From Phlegmacium glaucopus (lineage: Eukaryota > Basidiomycota > Agaricomycetes > Agaricales > Cortinariaceae), in assembly GCA_015039465.1 (NCBI GenBank), contig MU130237.1, forward strand, positions 248,001-312,000: a DNA stretch of 64,000 nt. Reading direction: 5' to 3'. How positions within the stretch are numbered: the stretch's first letter is position 1; each line of letters opens with the position of its first letter. The translations under genes and the position numbers were made by a program. The notes beneath the pieces were generated by a model. It saw nothing but the letters and a program-made list of their open reading frames with translations. It did not search any database and was not told the DNA's origin. Below, in pieces: positions 37,865-50,139 of this stretch.

Positions 37865-38800
37865 CTAACGTGCAATCTTCTCCCACACAATGATGATGAT
37901 GAGGATGATGAGAACGCCGACGATAGCGCCCGTGACAGCACACTGTTGGTACATTCTGGAGTAAACTATTGTCAGAAAATTCTATCATAATTGTTACTGG
38001 CTTAACGCAACAGCGGAAAATAAACATACCGTCTAACCATTCCCTTCAGTGTACCTGAAGCTCGATCAATTGCCACATCAGCTCGTTGTAGCTAAAAGAA
38101 AGAAACATTTGATAAATGCAACATCAGAGATAGGCAAAAATAACCAACAGTATTTCTTGCAATTTCAATTTGCTCTCTTTGTATTCTCAGATTAGACAGA
38201 ATCTCAGCACCTTGATTCTCGGTCTCAAGAACGATTTGCTGCGACTGCTGTAGGCGTCTCGTTCCATCCTCTAGCAGTGTAGTTCCAGAGAGAAGCCGGG
38301 TTCTATCGCTCGAGCCATAGGGGTCATCGGAAGAAATGTAGGCAGCACCCCCGCTCTGCTTCGTAAAAGTCAGTAAGGTAGAGCGAGCGAGCTGGGCGCG
38401 TGAATCGGCTAATAATTTCTTGTATTTGGATAGGTCAGCTTTGGCCGACCGTAGGCGGGTATGATACTGCGGTCGAACGGATTGTGGTACCCCTTGAATT
38501 TCAATTTCCATTTGGGATACCTGCGTGGGGAACAATGAATATCGTTAGGATAGTAAATAAGCGGTTGGAGTCTACCATTTCATCTGCTTCGTCAAGCTCC
38601 ATTTCAACTCGTCTCAGAGTCGACTTTCGTTGTTCTCATGGTAAAAAGAACTAAGACAACTGATATCAGAGGATAATGTGGTAACCCTCACCTCCTTTAT
38701 CGTCGTTGGCATTGTCCTCCAGTTTCTCGCGGATAGTTTCGATGAATTGTCGGAAGTCTTGTTCGTATGAGTCAAAAAGTGCAGTTGGAGAGGTGTCCAT
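37865..38800 (-). CDS. VTI1: Vti1, Qb-SNARE of Golgi and endosomes
   Basis: Vti1 is the v-SNARE used in several Golgi, endosome and vacuole fusion steps. Exons 38800-38692, 38634-38576, 38520-38149, 38091-38030 and 37955-37865 give 230 aa. The N-terminal Habc-like part has FDSYEQDFRQFIETIREKL and MELDEADEMVSQMEIEIQGV. The SNARE helix runs from LLEDGTRRLQQSQQI through QGAEILSNLRIQREQIE, with the central Gln of a Q-SNARE. The C-terminal anchor is IVGVLIILIIIIVW followed by EKIAR. It is divergent from EMC3. Confidence 0.93.
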
Positions 38801-38976
38801 CGTTGCTACAAGAGATATTCAGACGTACGTTCCACCAGGGAGCGTTGTGGGTAAAGAATTGAAAGCCGTCTACGCAGTTAGAGATCCATGACAGACTCGG
38901 AGGTTTGGGTAAATATGTTCCCAGGTCACAGCCACAGTGATGGCGATCAAAGCTCAAGCCTCTTTCTTCAACGACC

Positions 38977-40083
38977 ATGTCTAGTAATGTGTATGTTTTC
39001 GTTCTCCGTTTTTCAAGAACGATATAGCTTATGGTATTTTTTTACACGCAGGGTGTCACTGTATCTTGACCCCCAGATACGGGATTGGGTGTTGTTCCCT
39101 ATAACCCTGGTCATGGTACGTGTCGCGTTTGCTCTCACCCGTCTACAACAGTTCTCATCTAGTATTCAACGCTAGATTCTAGTGGGCATTCTGAGACATT
39201 ATGTGGTGCTACTGCTTCAATCTACACCAAAAAAGCTACCCCGCGCCGCTATCCGCGAACAGTACGTACCATTTATTACAGATTTTGTCAAGCCAGACAG
39301 GTGAACGACGGTTATGTACTAGGCGAGCGTTAGCACGCTCAAATATTCTCCGCGCGACCTCCGCCTTCTCTCCAATACCGCCGCCATTTTACATGTCAAT
39401 ATCTAACCACTTGTCCGATGCATTCACCGCTGGAACTTATCTGAAGGATGGACCCAAAAGCGACGCCACATCGTCCCCTCCCAATCCTATGTCTGACCCA
39501 GCTGCTATGGATGGCATGATGGCAGGAATGAAAACTCAAATGGTTATGATGGTACCCCAGATGATCATCATGGGATGGATCAATTTCTTCTTCCAAGGCT
39601 TTGTACTAAGTGCGTCGTAATCTGGCTTCATAAAATCTCCCTTTCCGCACGTTGTCGACTCACGGAAATTAAACAGTTAAACTTCCCTTTCCTCTTACTC
39701 TGGGGTTCAAGTCCATGCTTCAGCGCGGCATTGAGACCCCAGATATGGACGTTCGATGGGTTTCATCATTGTCCTGGTATTTCCTTAACTTCTTTGGCCT
39801 GAATGGTCTCTACCGCCTTATCCTCGGTGATGAAAATTGTAAGTTATATGGTTCCTCGATTGATTTCTTGGTCAGTAACCATAATGATTTTTTAGCTGCG
39901 GATTCCTCACGGGACATGACAGCGTCTCCTTTTGCTGGCGGTGCCGCGGCACCAGCAGGTCCTCAGGATTACAATAAACTTTTCAAGGCCGAAATTGACA
40001 ACCTTGAATTTGCACAAGGTTTATATAATTGGGTCGGTAATGATGTGGAAGAGAGAGTTCTCAAAAGATATGATAAACACTAG
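38977..40083 (+). CDS. EMC3: ER membrane protein complex subunit 3
   Basis: EMC3 is the Oxa1/YidC-like core subunit of the complex that inserts tail-anchored and multi-span proteins in the ER. Six exons (38977-38990, 39052-39115, 39176-39261, 39323-39609, 39677-39838, 39896-40083) give 266 aa. Family stretches are LYLDPQIRDWVLFPITLVM, GILRHYVVLLL, MKTQMVMMVPQMIIMGWINF and WYFLNFFGLNGLYRLILGD. The first coding exon has 14 nt (MSSN plus two bases) before a GTATGT donor. The cytosolic loop carries several Met residues (DPAAMDGMMAGMKTQMVMMV), as in other EMC3 proteins. Confidence 0.94.
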
Positions 40084-40389
40084 GCCTTAGAGAGGACTGT
40101 AATTTATTCCCTTTCTTGTCAAGAAGAAAAAGCTACACCCACTTAAGTTGATTTCCTGACACCACGCATCAGTATAAAGTAGGTATATAACACTTATCAC
40201 ATAAAGTTACATTTTATTTCATTTGCAAAAAAAATGGAAAGTTAAAGAAAGATTCAGGCAAGTAATAGATCAGAGAAAAGCGGAAATGAAACTGTATCTA
40301 GCTTTCAACACCCTGAGTAAGCAATTAAAGGTAAGACAATCGGTCAGTTAGACTTACCAGGGAAGATTCATGGCTCAGGCTCATTTAAA
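40084..40389. other. Spacer between convergent EMC3 and FRQ1
   Basis: About 305 bp, AT-rich, shared 3' flanks; no gene seen. Confidence 0.55.
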
Positions 40390-41231
40390 CTATACTAAAC
40401 CATCATAGAGCGACAATGCCTGGATAGAGCATGTAGTAAGAATGGTGCTGATGAAGAGATGCTCTTACTTGGACGATGGTTGGATCTTGTTTGCTCCCTT
40501 CTACGAATTCCTCGTATGTTAACTTGGCATCTTTATCCTTATCCATGTTTCTAAATATTTTATCTACACGCTGCAGAAGATGTTAATTAAGTTAACGTTT
40601 GTAACGGGTGAGAATCAGGTGAAACCCTGCCTTTTCTGGGGTGTCCTCATCTGCAGGGAGTTTGACCATCTCCCCTGTCATCCTGTATATAGATTGGACG
40701 ATCTGAAGCATCTCGTCGTATGTGATGGTACCATCTTTGTCTATATCGTATAATTGGAAGGCCCCTGTCCCGAGATTGAATCAATCGGTATTCAAAGGCT
40801 AGTAATCATCATCGGAAGTACATTTCAGCTTTTCCTCCAAGCGGCCTCTACTGGTGACACTGAGTGCACAAATAAACTCTTTGAAGTCGATCTGGCCACT
40901 CTTGTCTTCATCAAAGACGTTGAAAACATAATCAGCAAACTCGCCAGGATCGCCAAAAGGGAAGAATTGTTTGTATATCCGACTAAACTCTGCCTTGTCG
41001 AGATGACCAGATGGGCAGTCTTTCTTGAAACCCTTGTACCTGTTGAAAGGTTGGCGTGACATGGGATTATGAGAGGTAATATGTGCACCATTGTTGGAGT
41101 TCCTTCTTGTCGACTATGAGCCTAAATGAATTATAAAGTTAAGCGACTGAAATCATTGGAGACTAACAGTAAGTGTTCTTTTGGAGATCTGCCAGCTGTT
41201 CTGGGGAGAGTTTACTCTGTGATTTACCCAT
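40390..41231 (-). CDS. FRQ1: Neuronal calcium sensor / frequenin (Frq1)
   Basis: Frq1 is an N-myristoylated calcium sensor that activates the Golgi phosphatidylinositol 4-kinase Pik1. Exons 41231-41168, 41113-41089, 41039-40822, 40764-40631, 40570-40469 and 40419-40390 give 190 aa, the exact family length. The N-terminus [12 protein letters not shown] fits N-myristoyltransferase. EF1 ([11 protein letters not shown]) is degenerate as in all NCS proteins; EF2 [13 protein letters not shown] and EF3 [13 protein letters not shown] look functional; EF4 is [13 protein letters not shown]. The fourth intron has a GC donor (AAG then GCAGGG at 40630), the only choice that keeps the PEKRVDKIF junction. 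Confidence 0.95.
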
Positions 41232-41461
41232 GATGGTGGTGAAAGGAAAGAAAGAGCTTGATGAGGCTGTACAAATTACAAGTATGGCTTTTTGTTGAAA
41301 TATCTTATCCTGCCTCGACTCGTCTATCAACGTACGACCGTCAGGATACCACATGTTCTGCTATCCATGTCCTAGTAGGAAGAGTACAAATACGCAACAC
41401 CCTTATTCGCTCCCGTCTTATTAAATATTTCTCAGCCTCTTTCAACTCCTCCTCATCCACC

Positions 41462-42961
41462 ATGTGCTACTCATCGGGCTCCATAGATCAGGCAGTCAAC
41501 CCCTGTCCAATGTGCAAGGTCTTTCCCCATCCAAGGTTTGGAATTAATTTATCATATTACCCTTCTTCTTCAATTCCCCCCTTCCAGGTGTCCTCATCAA
41601 AGAGACATCTGTCGGAATAGAGCCTTACATCCCCGCATGGATGTTCTTTACTTGAAGAACGCAGAAGGTATACTCTCTAGCCACCTTTTCACATCTGGTT
41701 CATTATTTACTATCGTAGTTGAGCGCTTCAATGGATGCGGCTTCTGCAAGGTACTGCTCCTGTCGTTCGCCTTACCATCTTCACCTCTAATTACCTCGGG
41801 CACTTCACATAGTGGGCAAACTCAAATCCGCCCGCAAGGCTCGCAGGCTACAACAACACTGGTTGGCCAGGGTGTTGTCGACCACCTTCTCTTAGCGAGC
41901 ATGCATTGATTCAGGCTGCAGATTGGCGAGCTGTCAGCATAGTTCACCGCGTATCCATTCCCCCAGAAATCAAGATAGCGTTGGATGGCTTATCTCAAAA
42001 GGGACTCCTAGCTCAACCCACTTCTATCATTAACCGCAGCAGTCCTGCGAAGTCCACAACCTCCGTAGCTCGCAGGAACTCCGGCGCTACCACGCCTAGC
42101 AAATCAAATATTCTTTCAGCCAAGGCAATGAATACACCTATCCAAGGCAGAGGTCGAAATCTCCAAGTGACTGATGGAGGCGCCAACTTATCTCGGAGCT
42201 CAAGCACGTCTATGATTTCTTCCTCTGTTTCTTCTTCAAGAGACCGTAGTCCTGCTACGCGAAGGAAATTCATGGCACCTACAGCTTCTGAACGACGGTC
42301 GGAAGCCACTCAATCGTCTCAGTCATCCCCAAGTCGTAAATCTACCGACATTGAGAATCCCGTTTCGCCCCGTCGCGTGTCGAGCGTTCGCCGCCCTACA
42401 GTCACACCTGCCACCACTTCGGTTTCAGTCTCTAAGGTCGTAGCCAATAGCCGTTCCCAAAGCAATCAAGATGCTTCCATGAAACGCCGAACCTCGATAT
42501 CGGGCTCAGCCGATTCATCACCATCATCACCCGCAATCCGCAATAAGGATCAGGTTCCGTCCTTTATCATTCCGCGCATCTCCAAGAACGAGGACGACTG
42601 TAGTGCATCGAGTAGTAGCGGTAGCAGCGATGGCCGCAGTTCACTCTCGGACAACACTATTACTTCGGATGGCGGCTTCACAGATTACTTATCTGATGAA
42701 TCTGAGGCAGAGCTCCAAAGACAAGCAGAAGAAAAGGCAGCCCTCTTCGCACAGATGCAGGCAGAGGAACTCGAATTCAAGATGGCTCGTCAACAATTAG
42801 CTCATGTTGGTTTGCGTCCGCCGAAGTCTTGGAATCCGACAAACGCGTCAAGCACCCCTTCATCGACCAATACTTTCGCTCCTCGTAATTCTGTTACGAC
42901 AGCTCCATCCTTTGGCGCCGCTGCTGCCGTGATGGTGGAGGGCGCGCAAGCACGAGGTTGA
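41462..42961 (+). CDS. Unknown protein, Cys-rich N-terminus and disordered Ser-rich body
   Basis: Exons 41462-41535, 41588-41667, 41719-41750 and 41813-42961 give 444 aa. The first 100 residues hold Cys pairs that look metal-binding: NPCPMCK, RCPHQRDICRN, NGCGFCKWAN and GWPGCCRPP, each close to or across an intron. I do not know a named domain with this spacing. The rest is Ser/Thr-rich with many Arg-Ser and Ser-Pro sites, then an acidic Ser run (DDCSASSSSGSSDGRSS) and a charged helix EAELQRQAEEKAALFAQMQAEE near the C-terminus that may form a coiled coil. It is divergent from FRQ1 (230 bp between starts). Confidence 0.68.
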
Positions 42962-43179
42962 TCCGAGTCTATGCGAATGCGTGAAGAGGATAGTTAGACT
43001 TTGGCTGTTTGAACTCAACTAGTACATTTGCTTCCTCACAATTATCTAGGGTTTCATCTTCCATGTTGAACAAGTATTTATTATCAGTTCCCAAATGAAA
43101 GCAACGTCTGTATTCCACGGCCCGTCTCTTGTGTCTATATTTGGAAACTTCCCTTTATGCAGCCACTTGCCTTACCTCC

Positions 43180-44734
43180 ATGAACTTGGGACGACATTCT
43201 ATCTCGTCGACGAATCCTATACAAATATTTGATGCTCATTTCGATGCGGACTGTAAAATATTTACCGCTTCGACCCCCGCCGGGTTTGCGATTTATCGTA
43301 CATATCCATTACAGTTGATACGGAAACGCGGTACTTGGTTCTCTGCCAAACATTCGATTGTCACTATCTGACTTTGTTGCACAGAGTTGGCTAATGGAAC
43401 ACTTGCTTCTGTTTTACCTTTACATGCTACAAACATTCTCTTCCTGTTGGGTGGCGGTCGGAGTCCTTTGTATCCACCAAACAAGGTTATCCTGTGGAAC
43501 GATATCCTGGGCAAGGAGGTGGCCGAACTCGAATTTAGAGAGAAAGTAAGGGGATTAGCATGCCGCCGTGGATGGCTTGCTGTATCTTTGCGAAGGAGGG
43601 TGGTCGTGTTTCAAATTGGAGAATCCGTAACAAGATATGGTGAATGGGATACGTGCGACAATCCACGAGGTGATTATCATTCATCGCATAACGTGTCTTA
43701 TTCTTGAACTCTGAAAGCTGCATCTACTTTATTCTTACTTCAGGTTTGCTGGCCATGGCTACAGCCCCATACTCGACTCCTCTTGCGATTGCTGGACGAC
43801 AAATAGGCCACGTGCAATTGATACATCTCCCTCCCTGTCCGCTGCCTACACTTACAGGCCCACCTCCTTCCTTGCTTCCTCAGAAACCTCCACCTCCACC
43901 TCTGAAGCATCCGGTGTCTATCATTGCAGCACACGCCTCTGCACTAACTACACTTTCGATGCCCCCTTCTGGACGCCTTCTTGCAACAACTTCAACTCGT
44001 GGTACTCTAGTGCGGGTATGGGATTCTACAAGTGGAAAGCTTGTCAAAGAATTTCGCAGAGGAACAGACAAGGCAGATATATATGGTGTTGCCTTTCGCC
44101 CTGACGAACAAGAAATTTGTGTGTGGAGTGACAAGGGCACGGTCCACGTCTTTACACTCGTGGTGTCCAGTACCGCGTAAGTAATACCAACCGTGCAATA
44201 TTCGACTTTTGATTTTTAATCTGTAAATCTAGCAATCGACAATCTAGTCTCTCTCCTTTAACGCCTTTCCTACCTCTTCCAAAGTACTTCGAATCGGAGT
44301 GGTCCTATGCTCAGTATCGGATCCCCGTTCAATCTTCACATATTTCCCTTTCTTCAAGATCGTCTGTAGCCGATCTTCCCGATGAAGAACGCTGTGTTGT
44401 TGGCTGGATAAATTTGAACGACGACCCACCGCAGGCTACTCCAGAATATCAACTTATTGCCCTAACGTTCACCGGCGGATGGTATAGACTTTCACTCCCA
44501 AAGACTGGGAACTCGTCAAAGCGAAATACTGGCCGCCCTTCCACCGGTTTGGCGTCTGGATCACCACCCAAGTCATCCTTCGGTCCTCACACTCGGTCCA
44601 TCAGTGGCTCTTCAACTACAAGTCGTTTGGATAAAGGTAAAGAGAAAGAAAAGGATCGAGAGGAGAAGAAAGACAACCGAAATTGTATTTTACAGGAATA
44701 TCGCCGATTCGGGAGATGGGATGGCTGGGGTTGA
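43180..44734 (+). CDS. PROPPIN (Atg18/Hsv2 family, WIPI-like beta-propeller)
   Basis: PROPPINs bind PI3P and PI(3,5)P2 on endosomes, vacuoles and autophagic membranes. Four exons (43180-43330, 43385-43669, 43744-44176, 44233-44734) give 456 aa. The propeller contains LASVLPLHATNILFLLGGG, KVILWNDILGKEVAELEF and IIAAHASALTTLSMPPSGRL. The phosphoinositide-binding motif FRRG is present in LVKEFRRGTDKADIYGV. The C-terminus CILQEYRRFGRWDGWG is typical of Hsv2/WIPI3-4-like members. A Pro-rich loop (PPPSLLPQKPPPPPLKHP) sits before the FRRG blade. Which PROPPIN subgroup it belongs to needs a tree. Confidence 0.9.
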
Positions 44735-46412
44735 GAGCTGCTGGTTACCTTTTATCAATTTGAAATCATATCTAGTTCTTCGCCTGTCTTCCTTTTTCGC
44801 ATACAGCTCACACTCGGTCACGGTTCATACTTTCATACATCAATAATCTTCATCCCATCCCGACATTGTATCCACCACCACTGTCTTTGCATTCATGTAC
44901 TCAGAACATACATATTCAAGCACTTTACTTTTGGACAAGACTTGGGGTGAGTGATGTCATCTGCAATAGTGAATTGAGCTACTCATGCATCATCTTTCTA
45001 CGGTCTACCTCCCCCAAAACACCTCTTATCTCAACAACATCCTCCTCATTCATGAAGAGTATGAACTCACCTATGATACCATTCAGAATATTCTTGTGGA
45101 TACACAGATCTGCCTTCCTAGCCATAGGTCAATCAAGCATCAGTGCATCAGGTTGACCACCCCCCGGAGCAACAATCTAACTTGATAGAAAAAACCCTGT
45201 TCTTGTTGTACCTTTTGGCCAATTGACTCAGGGGAAGGGAGAAGGCAGTGGACTTTGTGGTATGGGCAGTACTTGTGGTTGGGGAATTTATGGGGAGTGA
45301 AACCTTGCAGACCTCCATTGTTAGCAAAAAGACCAGCTGTGTGAGCAGGCTTCATTTGGGGCACTTTTTAAAATCCGTTCGCTAGTGGGTGGAAGGGGCT
45401 GATTCCAGATGATTTTAATCAGAGAAGTCTTCGTTTTGGAATGCTGTTGACGGCAGACACAACATTTTTAGCAGTATTGGTAACATCGGCTCAGAGGGCC
45501 TGCAACTCACGCGGTGGCTGCCTTCCATACATAATAAGTATCTGTTCATATCTGTCCACATCAACTGGCCTACAAGACGGCCTGGCATGAGAAATTCATC
45601 TTCTACGATGATGGACAAAATTACGAACCTCTTCCATTTATTCTATAGCTTATCCACTGCTTTGGCAGTTTTGGCCTTCAAGCTTCAAGCTTGGTCAGCT
45701 CAAACCGAGCTCTTTGAAGGACCTCGTCTTCATCTGGCACGCCCTCATGATATCAAATCCAGATCTAGAAGTTAGTAGAACGCCTCAGGGGGCCAGTTTG
45801 CATGCCATCAGGATCGCGTGACCTCCAGCCGCTTCAAGCCACCAGTCGATATTTGATCAAGATTTAACTGCATGGAAAACCCGCACGCAGAGAGGCAGGC
45901 TGTTCTCCTTGAGCGCATACTGAAGAACGCGGTAAAGAAATCCTCTACCCTTCAAGACGTACAATTGACCATTTTTTAGTCGAAATGCACAGAAATGGTC
46001 TTGGAGCTCAATCATTGTGTTGAGGTCAGTAATGATCTGGACTCTCCATCCATATATTTTATCGACGCGCACTCCTTCCTTGAAATTTCGCATTCTAAAG
46101 GAGATTTTACGCGCAAATTCAACTGTGAAAACAGCAACAGACTTAGCCATCAAATATCGGAAGAATGTACAATATAATTTAGAGGCAACGAAAGGAAACT
46201 AGTTATTCTTTTTGGAGAATATGTAGCATTACCCTTCGTTCCGAGTGTATTTAAGGTCGATGGCTACGCGTCGTTGTGGAACGTTGTTGGATGGTCACGG
46301 TTGAGTCAAACAATTGGGCCCACTGACTTGTCGGTTTGTCATTATAATATTCACTGCCATTATATATTACTGCCTCAAACCATCATATGCCGTTTTGTAA
46401 CTCTCAGAAACA
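44735..46412. other. 1.7-kb region without a recognised gene
   Basis: This is the longest stretch without an assignable gene. The best frame is on the minus strand, about 46147-45857, reading MAKSVAVFTVEFARKISFRM and ending HAVKS; it has no motif I know and no splice signals that extend it well. Another minus frame (45618-45415) is similarly anonymous. It may be a decayed gene, a long UTR or a non-coding RNA region. Confidence 0.45.
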
Positions 46413-48382
<1,970 letters not shown>

Positions 48383-48605
48383 TGATTGCCTTTTTGCCCA
48401 CTTTTTTCTATTTCGTATAACTAGGGAGTAGGAAATGGATTTGAGTACTACAGTTCAATTAGGTGCCGTGTAAGTGCAGCTCGTGCTAAAGTTTTAAGTC
48501 CAAGTTAAAAAGTTGTGACCGGATCGTCACAACCAAGCCTGAGGACATCATTTTATTCGAGTTGGCAGCTGCCTCGGGGAGATATACTCCTGTCCGTTCG
48601 TTACA

Positions 48606-49781
48606 ATGGTAAGACTATATATGAACTTTTAACTTCGTATTTATGGGACTGTAGATACGACGCCAAACACGAGAACGTCGGCAGTACGTTTATGCAAAAT
48701 CTTTGGAAGCTCAAGAACGGCAAACATATGAGAGGAAGCAACAGTTAAAGGAGAGTTTGGCAACGGGAAAGGCCTTGCCTACGGAATTGAAAAAGAGCTC
48801 TAAAAACTTGGGGAAGGATCTAGCTTTCGATGAAGCGCAGTCGGGTATGATCCAAATTTTCAAACTCGGATAACTTATTGAATGCATCGACAGAGCCTAC
48901 GACACATATTGATAATGAGTATTCGCGTGCTGGCATTCAAGATCCAAAAATAATTATAACGACGTCTCGAGATCCAAGCTCGAAACTCCTGCAATTTTCC
49001 AAGGCAAGGGAAAAACTTTTGACTTGTATATCGCATTCACTCATAATGTCCCAGGAGTTGCGACTTGTCTTTCCTAACTCGCATCGCATCAATAGAGGAA
49101 ATTATGTTGTAAAGGAAATTGCGGAAGCCTGTAGAGCCAACGATATCACCGACCTCATCGTTGTGCACGAACATCGTGGCACACCCGACGCTTTGATCGT
49201 GTCCCATTTTCCTCATGGACCTACGGCCTACTTTACCCTCAACAATGTTGCTCTTCGACACGATATTGGAACTTACAAAAATTCAACGGTTTCCGAGCAA
49301 TATCCTCATCTGATTTTCGAGAACTTTAGCTCGAGCCTGGGCGAGCGAATTCGAGATGTGCTGAAGTACTTGTTTCCCGTTCCGAAGGAAGATAGCAAAC
49401 GTGTAATGACATTTGCAAATGAAGACGACTTTATTTCCTTTCGGTAGGTCTACTTTTCTGTCTATCTTTTTCTAGCTCATTTGCGTTTTGCATTAGGCAT
49501 CATGTCTTCGTAAAAACGGGTAGAAATGTTCAACTTGCAGAAGTTGGTCCGCGTTTTGAGATGAAACGTTCGTTTAGCTTGGTGTTTTTTCAATGCAAAG
49601 ACTTATTTTTTTTCTTGCTTTGGTAGCATACGAAATTCGGCAAGGTACGATCGAACAGACGGAAGCAGAGCGAGAATGGGTGCTGTCACACTATACTCGC
49701 ACTGCCAAAAAGCGAAGCGTCCTCTCTGGCTCAAGGTTTTCGGATCCTCAAACCAAGCAAGCCAAGCGAGTCAAGCGGTAG
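48606..49781 (+). CDS. IMP4: U3 snoRNP protein Imp4 (Brix domain)
   Basis: Imp4 is a Brix-domain protein of the small-subunit processome that helps U3 pair with pre-rRNA. Exons 48606-48608, 48655-48844, 48894-49443, 49497-49567 and 49627-49781 give 322 aa. The start codon ATG is alone in the first coding exon and is followed at once by GTAAGA; the second exon begins ATACGACGCC, giving [20 protein letters not shown], the conserved Imp4 N-terminus. The Brix core has [34 protein letters not shown] and [20 protein letters not shown]. The tail is KQAKRVKR. It lies directly upstream of UTP12, a partner in the same complex. Confidence 0.94.
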
Positions 49782-50139
49782 CATTTTCTTATTACATTCC
49801 ATATTTCTCGTCCAACCATTTTCTACTCATTTTTCATACCTTAATTATACATAGCTTGCTTATGGTATAGTAACTTCCAGAGTAATCCTTGTCAACATCC
49901 AACGAGGAACTTCGAACCACTCGAAAAATAGTCGATAGCGCTTTTACATAACATTCTGAGAGCCGGCTGTATCCAATGAAATGTACGATACGAATCCAAA
50001 ATTTGATGATATTACGCCGCATTGCTGTAGTGGGTTGTATACATGTCAGGCAGCAGCCATACACCCATACACGTGATCCGGTGGAAAATCTCTTGAATTC
50101 GAAAGGTGAGAGCTTGGAAGTTGAGGCCTATACAGTAAA
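49782..50139. other. Spacer between IMP4 and UTP12
   Basis: About 360 bp that must hold the UTP12 promoter. I see AT-rich stretches and no gene. Confidence 0.5.

Noticed and set aside
38880..38976. ATG at 38888 as EMC3 start
   Set aside because: That frame does not lead into the EMC3 domain; ATG 38977 with the GTATGT donor at 38991 closes the frame onto the conserved LYLDPQIRDW.
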